From positions 1,053,022 through 1,117,021 of the forward strand of contig NZ_LR701494.1 of the NCBI RefSeq assembly GCF_902498785.1: 64,000 bases of DNA, written 5' to 3'. Source of the stretch: Sphingomonas sp. EC-HK361 (GTDB lineage: Bacteria > Pseudomonadota > Alphaproteobacteria > Sphingomonadales > Sphingomonadaceae). Below, one piece after another: positions 19,105-27,189 of the stretch. The stretch's first letter is position 1. Each line of letters starts with the position of its first letter. The notes under the pieces are model-generated. The model worked only from the letters and a program-made list of their open reading frames with translations, was not told the DNA's origin and ran no database searches. A program made the position numbers and the translations under genes.

Positions 19105-19188
19105 TCACGCTTCGTCGCACAGGCGGACATAGGCGAGCGTCGCCGCGGCCAGTCCGATGAGAATCGCAATCCAGAGCAGGTCCTGCAT
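19105..19188 (-). CDS. 27-aa single-helix ORF preceding kdpF
   Basis: ATG 19188 to TGA 19105 encodes 27 residues starting MQDLLWIAILIGL and ending AYVRLCDEA: one hydrophobic helix plus a short charged tail with one Cys. A strong GGAGG lies 7 nt before the ATG; the alternative ATG at 19193 in another frame is only 2 nt from it and is unlikely. The stop is 10 nt before the kdpF ATG, so translation may be coupled. I recall similar tiny ORFs of the form '...YVRxCD' in other proteobacterial kdp operons, but cannot verify that here. A role as an extra Kdp accessory helix is inference. Confidence 0.75.
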   Translation of the reverse strand: MQDLLWIAILIGLAAATLAYVRLCDEA

Positions 19189-19219
19189 GTCATATCCTCC
19201 TGAGGTCAGAAAGCGGGGG

Positions 19220-20098
19220 TCAGAAGGCGGCGGTTAGCGAGACGAGCAGCGTGCCGCCGGCGATGTTGCCGGTGCCGTCCTGCCCCTTGCTGAAGCTCGG
19301 CCGCAGATAGGCCGCGCGCGCGTTCGAGATGTCGGTATCGACATAGGCGAGGCCCAAAGTCAGGTTGCGCCACGTAGTGTCCGCGCCGAGCGACCAGTCC
19401 CAATAGGACCCGGTCGGCGAAACCGCGGTGGCGTTCGGGCCGAGGCCGTCCTGGCCCCAGCTGTGCCCGACATGCGCCTTGGCGGTGACGGGTGTGCCCG
19501 TGATCGCCAGCGCGCCGTCGCCCCAGAGGTAGAGGTTGTCGTCCTTGCGGCCCGGATTGTTGTAGACGCCGGCCGCGGCATCCGCGCCCGAATTATACCA
19601 TTTGCCGATCGCCTGCTGCTTGGGCGCATAAGCGACGCCCGCAGTCAGCGTCGCGGGTCCGCCGGTGCCGGTCAGCTTGGCATAAGGTTCGGCAAAGTCG
19701 GTCTTGTCGGCACCACCCGGATAGACATACCAGGTCAGCCCGACGTCCAGCGTGGCGTTATCCGCGAGCTTTGCCTTGTAGCCGCCGATCAGGTCGAGTT
19801 CCATATTCGCGCCGCCGAACGTGCCCCAGCCGGAAAGGTTGGAAGCCCACGTCCCGATGTAGAAGCCGCTTTCGTGCGTGATCGTGATGCCGCCCTGCAC
19901 CGCCATCTGCTGGTCGGTCTGCGAGACGCCGCGGAAACGATAGTCAGACGCGATGGTGGCCGATCCGCTTACGGTCAGCGCTGGCGGCGGCGCGGTTTCG
20001 CCGCCGGTCGCGGCCGGTTCGCCCGACTTCGATTGCGCCTGAGCCAGCGCCGGGACCGCGAGCAACGTGATGGCCGCGGCCACATGAGGAAACTTCAT
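19220..20098 (-). CDS. TorF family putative outer-membrane porin
   Basis: 292 residues: signal peptide (AAITLLAVPALAQAQ), a short Gly/Pro/Ala linker, then an all-beta barrel starting VSGSATIASDYRFRGVSQTDQQMAVQGGI, the hallmark of the TorF/Gcw_chp family, and ending TLLVSLTAAF with a C-terminal aromatic. It is the first gene of the minus-strand kdp cluster; the 27-aa ORF starts 31 nt downstream, so co-transcription with kdpFABCDE is likely. It may give K+ or another solute access through the outer membrane when the Kdp system is induced (inference). Confidence 0.9.
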   Translation of the reverse strand: MKFPHVAAAITLLAVPALAQAQSKSGEPAATGGETAPPPALTVSGSATIASDYRFRGVSQTDQQMAVQGGITITHESGFYIGTWASNLSGWGTFGGANMELDLIGGYKAKLADNATLDVGLTWYVYPGGADKTDFAEPYAKLTGTGGPATLTAGVAYAPKQQAIGKWYNSGADAAAGVYNNPGRKDDNLYLWGDGALAITGTPVTAKAHVGHSWGQDGLGPNATAVSPTGSYWDWSLGADTTWRNLTLGLAYVDTDISNARAAYLRPSFSKGQDGTGNIAGGTLLVSLTAAF

Positions 20099-20173
20099 TC
20101 TTGCACCCCTTGGAGCAGGGATCGTCCGACATGACGATCACCTTCAGGGACGCGCGATTAGGCCCTCGGCGCA

Positions 20174-20193
20174 TAGCAATTCGAGATCGATTC
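20174..20193 (-). promoter_or_regulatory. Shared 20-bp element upstream of the porin-kdp operon
   Basis: Plus-strand TAGCAATTCGAGATCGATTC, 76-95 nt upstream of the porin ATG. It is 19/20 identical to 11191-11210. It holds an internal imperfect palindrome (CGAGATCG) and lies inside a larger stretch GAGAATCGATCTCG on the minus strand. This is the only sizeable non-coding gap before the kdp genes, so the operon promoter is expected here. Confidence 0.55.
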
Positions 20194-20230
20194 TCGGCAA
20201 TCGCATATAGCGGGCGTATAGATGTCGGAT

Positions 20231-21967
20231 TTACCGCGCACGCACGTAGCTGCCCGGTGCATCCTCGATCGCCTTGCGCTTGCCCTTGCCGGGTTGGCGC
20301 GCGCCCTTGGCGGGCACAGTTTCATCGCCGCGCGCGCGCAGCCATTCGCCCCAATCGGGCCACCAGCTTCCCTTGGTCTCGCTGGCCCCCGCAACGAACG
20401 CATCCAGCGTTTCGGCGGGCGCGTCGTTGGTCCAGTATTGGTATTTCTGCTGCGCCGGCGGATTGACGACGCCGGCGATATGGCCCGACCCCGCCAGCAC
20501 GAAGCGCAGCGGCCCCTGGAAGATATGCATCATCTTCCACACGCTTTCGGCAGGCGCGATGTGATCCTCGCGCCCTGCCTGGACATAAGCAGGCGTCATG
20601 ACCTTGGTGAGATCGATCGGCGTGCCCGCGACCGCCAGCGCGCCGGGCTGGACCAGCAGATTGTCGCGGTAGAGATCGGTCAGGTAGCTCAGATGCCATT
20701 TCGACGGCAGGTTCGTCGTGTCGCCGTTCCAGTGAAGCAGATCGAACGGCGCATAATCCTGACCGAGCAGGTAATTATTGGTGACATAGTTCCAGATCAG
20801 ATCGCGCCCGCGCAGCAGGTTGAACGTCATCGCCATGTAGCGCCCGTCGAGGAAGCCGTCGGGGGAGATCGCGGCGATCATCTTCAACTGTTCGTCATCG
20901 ACGAAATGCTGGAGATCGCCGGCCTGCGCGAAATCGACCTGCGCGGTGAAGAAGGTGGCGCTCGCGACCTTCTCCGCCTCGTCGCGCGCGGCGAGCAGCG
21001 CGAGCGTCGCGGCAAGCGTCGTGCCCGCGACGCAATAGCCGATGGTGTGGACCGCAGGCACGTTCAGCGTCTCACGGATCACGTCGACCGCGTCGATCTG
21101 CGCCGCGACATAATCGTCCCAGATCACGTCCTTGTGGCTGGCATCGGCCGACTTCCACGACACCATGAAGACCGTGATCCCCTGATCGACGCACCAGCGG
21201 ATGAAGCTCTTCTCGGGCGTCAGATCGAGGATGTAAAAGCGATTGATCCAGGGCGGAAAGATGACGAGCGGTGTCGCGAGGACCGTGTCGGTCGTCGGCG
21301 TGTACTGGATCAACTCATACAGCGGCGTGCGGTGGATGACCTTGCCCGGGGTCATCGCCAGGTTGCGGCCGATCTCGAACGCGCCGCCGTCGGTATGCGT
21401 CATCTGCCCGCGTCCCATGTCGGCGAGCATGTTCTGGAGGCCCTTCAGGAGGTTTTCGCCGCGGGTCTCGATCGTCTTCGCCAGCACTTGCGGGTTGGTC
21501 AGCACGAAGTTCGACGGGCTCATCGCATCGACGATGCCTTGCGTCGCGAAGCGCAGTTGCTCCTTCTGCTTCGCGTCCAGCCCTTCGAGCGCATCGACCG
21601 ATTGCAGCATCTGGTCGGCGATCATGTAATAGCTGCGCCGTATCCAGTCGAAGACCGGGTTCTCGCGCCATTCTGGTGCCTTGAAGCGCTTGTCCCTCGC
21701 TTGCGCGGGCGGCTCCGGCGCGGTGGCGTTCGCCGCGCCGGGGGTGAGGAAATTCTGCCACATCGTGAGGTTCTGCGCCCAGAAATCCTGCGCGCGCTGG
21801 ATCGTCGCGGGGTCGTTGAAACCGGGAATGGTCGGAAACGCGGACGGCGTTTCGCTCATCGCCGAGAGTCCATGTTCCATCATCATCTGCTGCGCGCGGC
21901 CCATTACCCAGGTCCAGTGCTGGAGATCGGCGAGGTCGGGGGTGGAATCCGCGGGTTTCTCGGTCAT
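20231..21967 (-). CDS. phaC: Class I poly(R)-hydroxyalkanoate synthase
   Basis: 578 residues. N-terminal PhaC domain (~1-200) is followed by an alpha/beta-hydrolase core with lipase-like box GYCVAG; Cys312 is the catalytic nucleophile. The catalytic Asp is expected in QAGREDHIAP and the His in SGSGHIAGVVNPP. It polymerises (R)-3-hydroxyacyl-CoA into intracellular PHA granules; length and motifs fit class I. ATG 21967 is preferred over ATG 21973 because GAGAGG is 6 nt upstream of the former and abuts the latter. The tail is Lys/Arg-rich. It is divergent from the alaC-type gene with a 76-nt gap. Confidence 0.95.
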   Translation of the reverse strand: MTEKPADSTPDLADLQHWTWVMGRAQQMMMEHGLSAMSETPSAFPTIPGFNDPATIQRAQDFWAQNLTMWQNFLTPGAANATAPEPPAQARDKRFKAPEWRENPVFDWIRRSYYMIADQMLQSVDALEGLDAKQKEQLRFATQGIVDAMSPSNFVLTNPQVLAKTIETRGENLLKGLQNMLADMGRGQMTHTDGGAFEIGRNLAMTPGKVIHRTPLYELIQYTPTTDTVLATPLVIFPPWINRFYILDLTPEKSFIRWCVDQGITVFMVSWKSADASHKDVIWDDYVAAQIDAVDVIRETLNVPAVHTIGYCVAGTTLAATLALLAARDEAEKVASATFFTAQVDFAQAGDLQHFVDDEQLKMIAAISPDGFLDGRYMAMTFNLLRGRDLIWNYVTNNYLLGQDYAPFDLLHWNGDTTNLPSKWHLSYLTDLYRDNLLVQPGALAVAGTPIDLTKVMTPAYVQAGREDHIAPAESVWKMMHIFQGPLRFVLAGSGHIAGVVNPPAQQKYQYWTNDAPAETLDAFVAGASETKGSWWPDWGEWLRARGDETVPAKGARQPGKGKRKAIEDAPGSYVRAR

Positions 21968-22043
21968 CGGCATCCTCTCGTCGGACCTCTCTAGCCGCTA
22001 TCGGGCGGACGGGGTAGAAGGGCCGCTCACACAAGGAACGCCC

Positions 22044-23252
22044 ATGTCCGACGAATTCTACCGCATCAAGCGGCTGCCGCCCTATGTCATCGCCGAAGTG
22101 AACGGCATGCGGGCCGCGGCGCGGGCGAGCGGCGAGGACATCATCGATCTCGGCATGGGCAACCCCGATCTGCCGCCGCCGCCGCACGTCATCGACAAGC
22201 TGGTCGAGGTCGCGAAAAAGCCCGATGCACACGGCTATTCGCAGTCAAAGGGCATTCCCGGGCTTCGCCGCGCGCAGGCCAATTATTATGGCCGCCGCTT
22301 CGGCGTCGATATCGATCCGGAGACGGAAGTCGTCGTGACGATGGGATCGAAGGAGGGGCTCGCCAGCCTCGCCACCGCGATCACCGCGCCGGGCGACGTG
22401 GTGCTGGCGCCGAACCCCAGCTATCCGATCCACACCTTCGGCTTCATCATCGCGGGCGCGACGATCCGGGCGGTGCCGACGACCCCCGACGAGGCGTATT
22501 TCGAGAGCCTCGAGCGCGCGATGGCCTTCACCGTGCCGCGGCCGTCGATCTTGGTCGTAAATTATCCGTCGAACCCGACCGCGGAGGCGGTCGATCTCGC
22601 CTTTTACGAGCGGCTCGTCGCGTGGGCGAAGGAGAATGAGGTCTGGATTCTCTCCGACCTCGCCTATTCGGAGCTCTATTTCGACGGCAAGCCGACGCCC
22701 TCGATCCTCCAGGTGCCCGGCGCCAAGGACGTGGCGGTCGAGTTTACCTCGCTCTCCAAGACCTATTCGATGGCCGGATGGCGGATCGGCTTCGCGGTCG
22801 GCAACGCCAAGCTGATCGCGGCGATGAGCCGGGTGAAATCCTACCTCGATTACGGCGCGTTCACCCCGATTCAGGCGGCGGCCTGCGCCGCGCTCAACGG
22901 GCCGCAGGATATCGTCGAGACCAACCGCCTGCTCTATCACAAGCGCCGCGACGTGATGGTCGAGGCGTTCGGGCGCGCCGGATGGGACATCCCCTCCCCG
23001 CCAGCATCGATGTTCGCCTGGGCGCCGCTGCCACCCGCGCTCGCGCATTTAGGCAGCCTTGAGTTCTCCAAACAATTGCTGACGCACGCTCACGTCGCGG
23101 TTGCGCCAGGAGTGGGGTATGGCGAGAATGGAGAGGGCTTCGTGCGCATCGCGATGGTCGAAAACGAGCAGCGGCTGCGCCAGGCAGCGCGCAACGTGAA
23201 GCGCTATCTGCAATCGATGGGGGTCAATACGGGCGCAAAGGCCAGCGGCTGA
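22044..23252 (+). CDS. alaC: PLP-dependent aminotransferase, AlaC-type
   Basis: 402-residue fold-type I aminotransferase. Visible: DLGMGNPDLPPP near the N-terminus, the NYPSNPT motif (~173-179) binding PLP and substrate, SDLAYSEL with the pyridine-N-binding Asp, and the Schiff-base Lys239 in SLSKTYSMAGWRIGF. The sequence best fits glutamate-pyruvate (alanine) aminotransferases of the AlaC group; an LL-diaminopimelate or methionine-related aminotransferase is the alternative. ATG 22044 is chosen for an AAGGAA Shine-Dalgarno and family N-terminus. Its TGA overlaps the next ATG. Confidence 0.9.
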   Translation: MSDEFYRIKRLPPYVIAEVNGMRAAARASGEDIIDLGMGNPDLPPPPHVIDKLVEVAKKPDAHGYSQSKGIPGLRRAQANYYGRRFGVDIDPETEVVVTMGSKEGLASLATAITAPGDVVLAPNPSYPIHTFGFIIAGATIRAVPTTPDEAYFESLERAMAFTVPRPSILVVNYPSNPTAEAVDLAFYERLVAWAKENEVWILSDLAYSELYFDGKPTPSILQVPGAKDVAVEFTSLSKTYSMAGWRIGFAVGNAKLIAAMSRVKSYLDYGAFTPIQAAACAALNGPQDIVETNRLLYHKRRDVMVEAFGRAGWDIPSPPASMFAWAPLPPALAHLGSLEFSKQLLTHAHVAVAPGVGYGENGEGFVRIAMVENEQRLRQAARNVKRYLQSMGVNTGAKASG

Positions 23253-23500
23253 TGTTCCTGTTCAAGGGGGTCGAAAGCCACCCGCGCAGCATCGTGAAGG
23301 CGGTGTCGTGGCGGACGCTGGGCAGCATCGACACCTTCGTGCTGGGCATGATCTTCACCAGCGGCGACGCCAAGGTCGCCGGGTCGATCGCGGGGACCGA
23401 GGTCTTCACCAAGATCGTCCTCTATTATTTCCACGAACGCGGCTGGTCGCTGATCCGCTGGGGGCACCGGCCCGCCCCCGATCAATCGGCTGAAGGCTGA
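23252..23500 (+). CDS. DUF2061 domain small membrane protein
   Basis: 82 residues with the DUF2061 pattern: RSIVKAVSWRTLGSIDTFVLGMIFTSGDAKVAG..., two short hydrophobic segments, and the FTKIVLYYFHERGW motif with a C-terminal RWG. The function of the family is unknown. ATG overlaps the preceding TGA (TGATG), so it is translationally coupled to the aminotransferase gene. The acyl-CoA dehydrogenase gene follows after 7 nt. Confidence 0.88.
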   Translation: MFLFKGVESHPRSIVKAVSWRTLGSIDTFVLGMIFTSGDAKVAGSIAGTEVFTKIVLYYFHERGWSLIRWGHRPAPDQSAEG

Positions 23501-23507
23501 GCCGCGG

Positions 23508-24662
23508 GTGACCGACGACGCCGCATTTCCCGAAATTCGCGAGGGCGTGCGGCAGTTGTGCGCGCGGTTTCCCGGCGACTACTGGCGCGCGCTCGACCGG
23601 GAGCGCGCCTACCCCGCCGATTTCGTCGCTGCGCTGACCGAGGCGGGATATCTCGCCATCCTGATCCCGGAGGAATTCGGCGGCGCCGGCCTGCCCCTAG
23701 CCGCCGCCGCTGCGGTGCTCGAGGAGATCCACCGATCGGGCGCGAACGGCGCGGCGTGTCATGCGCAGATGTATACGATGGGGACGATCCTGCGCCATGG
23801 CAGCGACGAACAGAAGCGGATGCTGCTGCCCGCCATCGCGCGCGGCGAGCTGCGGCTTCAGGCGTTCGGCGTGACCGAGCCGGGGGCCGGCACCGACACC
23901 ACGCGGATCACGACGACAGCGCGCCGCGACGGCGATCACTACCGCGTCTCCGGTCAGAAGATCTGGATCAGCCGCGCCGAGCATAGCGACCTGCTGCTGC
24001 TGCTCTGCCGCACCACCCCGCGCGACGAAGCCCGGCCGATGGAGGGAATGAGCGTACTCATCGTCGATCTGCGAGACGCTCGCGCAAACGGCCTTACGAT
24101 CCATCCGGTGCGCACGATGCTGAACCACGCGACGACCGAGCTGTTCTTCGACGACGTGCCCGTTCCCGCCGCGAACTTGATCGGCGAGGAGGGCCATGGC
24201 TTTCGCTACATCCTCGACGGCATGAATGCCGAACGCATCCTGATCGCGGCGGAATGCATTGGCGACGGCCGCTTCTTCACCGACCGGGCGAGCGCCTATG
24301 CCAGCGCGCGCGAGGTCTTCGGGCGCCCGATCGGCGCCAATCAGGGGGTCCAGTTCCCGATCGCGCGCGCGCATGTCGCGATCGAAGCGGCGGCGTTGAT
24401 GGTCGGTCGCGCCGCGCGGCTGTTCGACGAGGGCGCGCCGTGCGGATCGGAAGCCAACATGGCGAAGCTGCTGGCGTCCGAAGCGTCATGGGCCGCGGCC
24501 GACACCTGCCTCCAGACCCATGGCGGGTTCGGGTTTGCGGAGGATTACGACATCGAACGCAAGTTCCGCGAGACGCGGCTCTATCAGGTCGCGCCGATCT
24601 CCACGAACCTCATCCTCAGCCATGTCGCGACGCATGTGCTGGGGATGCCGAAATCCTTTTGA
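23508..24662 (+). CDS. Acyl-CoA dehydrogenase family protein
   Basis: 384 residues with the three-domain ACAD layout: N-terminal helices (GYLAILIPEEFGGAGLPL), a beta domain with FAD/substrate motifs (QAFGVTEPGAGTDTTRITTTA and GQKIWISRAEHSDLLLLLCRT), and a C-terminal helical domain (ERILIAAECIGDGRF, QTHGGFGFAEDYDIERKFRE). It should oxidise an acyl-CoA to the 2-enoyl-CoA using FAD. The position used for the catalytic Glu in many members (ExT) reads QVAPIS, as in families that place the base elsewhere. Start is GTG 23508; no ATG fits. Chain specificity is unknown. Confidence 0.9.
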   Translation: MTDDAAFPEIREGVRQLCARFPGDYWRALDRERAYPADFVAALTEAGYLAILIPEEFGGAGLPLAAAAAVLEEIHRSGANGAACHAQMYTMGTILRHGSDEQKRMLLPAIARGELRLQAFGVTEPGAGTDTTRITTTARRDGDHYRVSGQKIWISRAEHSDLLLLLCRTTPRDEARPMEGMSVLIVDLRDARANGLTIHPVRTMLNHATTELFFDDVPVPAANLIGEEGHGFRYILDGMNAERILIAAECIGDGRFFTDRASAYASAREVFGRPIGANQGVQFPIARAHVAIEAAALMVGRAARLFDEGAPCGSEANMAKLLASEASWAAADTCLQTHGGFGFAEDYDIERKFRETRLYQVAPISTNLILSHVATHVLGMPKSF

Positions 24663-24675
24663 CGGTGCGAACGCG

Positions 24676-25938
24676 ATGATCGCCCCCGCCGCGGCCCGGA
24701 CGGCGATCTGGGTCATCTGCCTCATCGCGACCGCGGGCGTGATCGTGCGCCCCTTCCGCCTGCCCGAAGCGCTGTGGGCGGTCGCGGGCGCGCTGTTGCT
24801 CGTGATCCTCGGCCTTGTCAGCCCGGGGCTGGCGAGCGCGGCGATCGGCAAGGGCGCGGACGTCTACCTCTTCCTCATCGGCATGATGCTGCTGTCGGAA
24901 ACCGCGCGGCAGGAGGGGTTGTTCGACTGGGTCGCGGTCCACGCCGTCAACGCCGCACGCGGGTCGACCGCGCGGCTCTTCGCGCTCGTCTTCGGCGTCG
25001 GCGTCGTCGTAACCACCTTCCTTTCGAACGATGCGACCGCGGTCGTGCTGACGCCCGCCGTCTATGCCGCAGCGCGCAAGGCCAGGGCCGATCCGCTGCC
25101 GATGCTGTTCGCCTGCGCGCTGATCGCCAACGCCGCCAGCTTCGTGCTGCCGATCTCGAACCCGGCGAACCTCGTCCTCTATGGCGGGCATATGCCGCCG
25201 CTCGGGGCGTGGCTCGCCTCGTTCACGCTACCATCGGTGGCGGCGATCGGGGCGACGTTTGTTGCGCTTCGCTTGGTCGAGCGCGATCGGCTGTCGGGCG
25301 TGTGCGAGCGATCGATCGAGCCTGTCGCCTTGTCGAACGGCGGCGCGATCGCGCTCGGCGGAATCATCGTCACCGCGGTCGTGCTGGTCGCGGTATCGGC
25401 GTTCGATATCGCGCTTGGGCTGCCGACCTGTGTCGCGGGAGTCGTGACGACCGCGATCGTCTGCGTCGGCGGGCGGCAATCGCCGGCGCCGATCCTGCGC
25501 GGCGTTTCGTGGAGCGTCCTGCCGTTGGTCGCCGGGCTCTTCGTGTTGGTCGAGGCGCTCGTCTCGACGGGGCTGATCGATACGCTCGCCGCCGCGCTGC
25601 GATCGGCCGCTGCGCACTCGGTGCCCGCGGCGGCGGCGCTATCGGGCACGTTGCTGGCATTCGTATCGAACCTCATGAACAACCTGCCCGCCGGGCTGAT
25701 CGCGAGCACGACGATCGCCGCCGCCGTGCCACCGCGCCTCGTCACCGACGCGCTGCTGATCGGCGTCGATCTCGGCCCCAATCTGTCGATCACCGGATCG
25801 CTCGCGACGATCCTGTGGCTCACCGCGATTAGGCGCGAGGGGCTGGATGTCGGCTTCTGGCGCTTCCTGAAAGTCGGCGCGGCGACGATGCCGCCGGCGC
25901 TCATCCTCGCGCTCGGCGTGCGGATCGCGCTGGGTTAA
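24676..25938 (+). CDS. ArsB/NhaD-type (ion transporter superfamily) membrane transporter
   Basis: 420 residues, about 10-11 hydrophobic helices. The two-fold repeat with loops TTFLSNDATAVVLTPAV and VSNLMNNLPAGLIASTT is characteristic of the ArsB/CitM part of the ion transporter superfamily (SLC13-like). The motif SNPANLVLYGGHMPPL is also typical. Arsenite efflux is the best-known activity, but no arsR, arsC or arsA is near, so another anion is possible. ATG 24676 follows the acyl-CoA dehydrogenase stop by 13 nt. The end overlaps the convergent UDG gene by 4 nt. Confidence 0.85.
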   Translation: MIAPAAARTAIWVICLIATAGVIVRPFRLPEALWAVAGALLLVILGLVSPGLASAAIGKGADVYLFLIGMMLLSETARQEGLFDWVAVHAVNAARGSTARLFALVFGVGVVVTTFLSNDATAVVLTPAVYAAARKARADPLPMLFACALIANAASFVLPISNPANLVLYGGHMPPLGAWLASFTLPSVAAIGATFVALRLVERDRLSGVCERSIEPVALSNGGAIALGGIIVTAVVLVAVSAFDIALGLPTCVAGVVTTAIVCVGGRQSPAPILRGVSWSVLPLVAGLFVLVEALVSTGLIDTLAAALRSAAAHSVPAAAALSGTLLAFVSNLMNNLPAGLIASTTIAAAVPPRLVTDALLIGVDLGPNLSITGSLATILWLTAIRREGLDVGFWRFLKVGAATMPPALILALGVRIALG

Positions 25939-26597
25939 GCGGTCGCCCGCAATTCCAGTGCGCGCGCGAACACCGCCTCGAACATGTCCGCGGTCAGTCG
26001 CCCCGTGTTCTGGTTGTAGCGCGAGCAGTGATAGCTATCGATGAGGATGCGACCGTCGGGCATTCGGTGCTCGGCCAGATGACCGAACTTCGCCTTGGGC
26101 AGCCGCCCGCCAAGCACCTTCACCGCCGACTGATGCGCGATTTGGCCGAGCGCCACGAAGATGCGCGGGTTGGCGAGTGCGTCGATCTGCCCTTCGAGAA
26201 ACGGGCGGCAGGTGCGGATTTCCTCGGGCGTCGGCTTGTTCTGCGGCGGCAGGCACTTCACCGCGTTGATGATGATCGCGCCGTTAAGCGCCAGATCGTC
26301 CTCAGGCGTCGCGGCGTAGGTGCCGCTCGCGAGCCCGAACTTGCCGAGCGTATCGAACAGCAACTGCCCCGCGAAGTCGCCGGTAAACGGACGCCCGGTG
26401 CGATTCGCGCCGTGCTTGCCCGGCGCCAGGCCGATGATGCCCAGCCACGCGTGCGCGTCGCCAAAGGCGTTGACCGGCGAATTCCACCAATCGGGATATT
26501 CGACGCGCAGCTCTTCGCGAAAGGCGACGAGGCGCGGGCAGCGCGGGCAATCGCGCGGGGGTTCGGTAGCGGGGATCGGGGAGGGTGCGAATTCCAT
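25935..26597 (-). CDS. Family 5 uracil-DNA glycosylase
   Basis: 220 residues. Motif 1 reads GLAPGKHGANRTGRPFTGD, with Ala in place of the Asp/Asn of other UDG families, and motif 2 reads DSYHCSRYNQNTGRLT; both match the UdgB (family 5) pattern. Four Cys suited to a 4Fe-4S cluster are visible: CPRC near residue 17, one in INAVKCLPP and one in RTCRPFL. The enzyme removes uracil and other deaminated bases from DNA. It is flanked by the convergent transporter and the divergent folK. Confidence 0.9.
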   Translation of the reverse strand: MEFAPSPIPATEPPRDCPRCPRLVAFREELRVEYPDWWNSPVNAFGDAHAWLGIIGLAPGKHGANRTGRPFTGDFAGQLLFDTLGKFGLASGTYAATPEDDLALNGAIIINAVKCLPPQNKPTPEEIRTCRPFLEGQIDALANPRIFVALGQIAHQSAVKVLGGRLPKAKFGHLAEHRMPDGRILIDSYHCSRYNQNTGRLTADMFEAVFARALELRATA

Positions 26598-26620
26598 CGC
26601 GGTGCGTTAGGCGATTGCGC

Positions 26621-27097
26621 GTGACGACGACAACCTATGCCATCGCGCTCGGATCAAATCGCCGCGGCCGTTTCGGCTCACCGGCAGAAACGGTGCGCGC
26701 GGCACTCGAAGCGATCGGCGTCGTCGTCGCGGTCTCGCCTATCGTTACGAGCGCTCCGGTCGGCCCGTCCGCGCGTATCTTCGCCAATGCCGCCGCGCTG
26801 GTCGAAAGCGACGAATCGCCCCCCGAAATGCTGGCGCGCCTCAAGACAATCGAACACGAGTTCGGACGTCGCCGTGGACAGCGCTGGGGAGCGCGGGTCA
26901 TCGACCTGGATATCGTCCTCTGGTCGGAGGGCGCGTGGCACGATTCGGCACTCACCATCCCGCATAGCGCGTTCAGGTCGCGCGATTTCGTCCTCGCGCC
27001 GCTGGCCGCGATCGCTCCTGATTGGCGCGATCCGCTAACCGCACGCAGCGTTCGCCAGCTACGCGCGTTGTTGACCCGCAGGCGGCCTGTGTCCTAG
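26621..27097 (+). CDS. folK: 2-amino-4-hydroxy-6-hydroxymethyldihydropteridine diphosphokinase
   Basis: 158 residues from GTG 26621 (an in-frame ATG at 26585 would overlap the divergent UDG gene and add a non-family extension). HPPK signatures: YAIALGSNRRGRFG at the N-terminus, KTIEHEFGRRRGQRWGARVIDLDIVLW with the ATP/Mg motif DLDI, and HSAFRSRDFVLAPLAAIAPDW. It transfers pyrophosphate from ATP to 6-hydroxymethyl-dihydropterin in folate synthesis. The tRNA-Lys gene begins 16 nt after its stop, which suggests a shared transcript. Confidence 0.93.
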   Translation: MTTTTYAIALGSNRRGRFGSPAETVRAALEAIGVVVAVSPIVTSAPVGPSARIFANAAALVESDESPPEMLARLKTIEHEFGRRRGQRWGARVIDLDIVLWSEGAWHDSALTIPHSAFRSRDFVLAPLAAIAPDWRDPLTARSVRQLRALLTRRRPVS

Positions 27098-27113
27098 GGG
27101 CCGCGCTTCATGG

Positions 27114-27189
27114 GGGTCCGTAGCTCAGTTGGTAGAGCAAGCGACTTTTAATCGAGAGGTCCCGGGTTCGAGCCCCGGCGGACCCACCA
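27114..27189 (+). tRNA. tRNA-Lys (UUU)
   Basis: 76-nt cloverleaf with encoded CCA. Acceptor stem GGGTCCG / CGGACCC is fully paired, D-arm GCTC/GAGC, T-arm CCGGG-TTCGAGC-CCCGG. The anticodon loop CTTTTAA gives UUU, hence Lys. The anticodon stem has only three standard pairs; the outer two positions read AG opposite AG (27-43 and 28-42), two tandem purine mismatches. Only 16 nt separate it from folK, and the final A (27189) is also the A of the following ATG. Confidence 0.96.

Noticed and set aside
24676-25938. Arsenic resistance operon
   Set aside because: Only an ArsB-like transporter is present, with no arsR, arsC, arsA or acr3 nearby, so the arsenic role is not asserted.
27114-27189. tRNA-Lys as an integration site for a mobile island
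   Set aside because: No integrase gene and no direct repeat of the tRNA 3' end were found downstream; neighbours are housekeeping genes.
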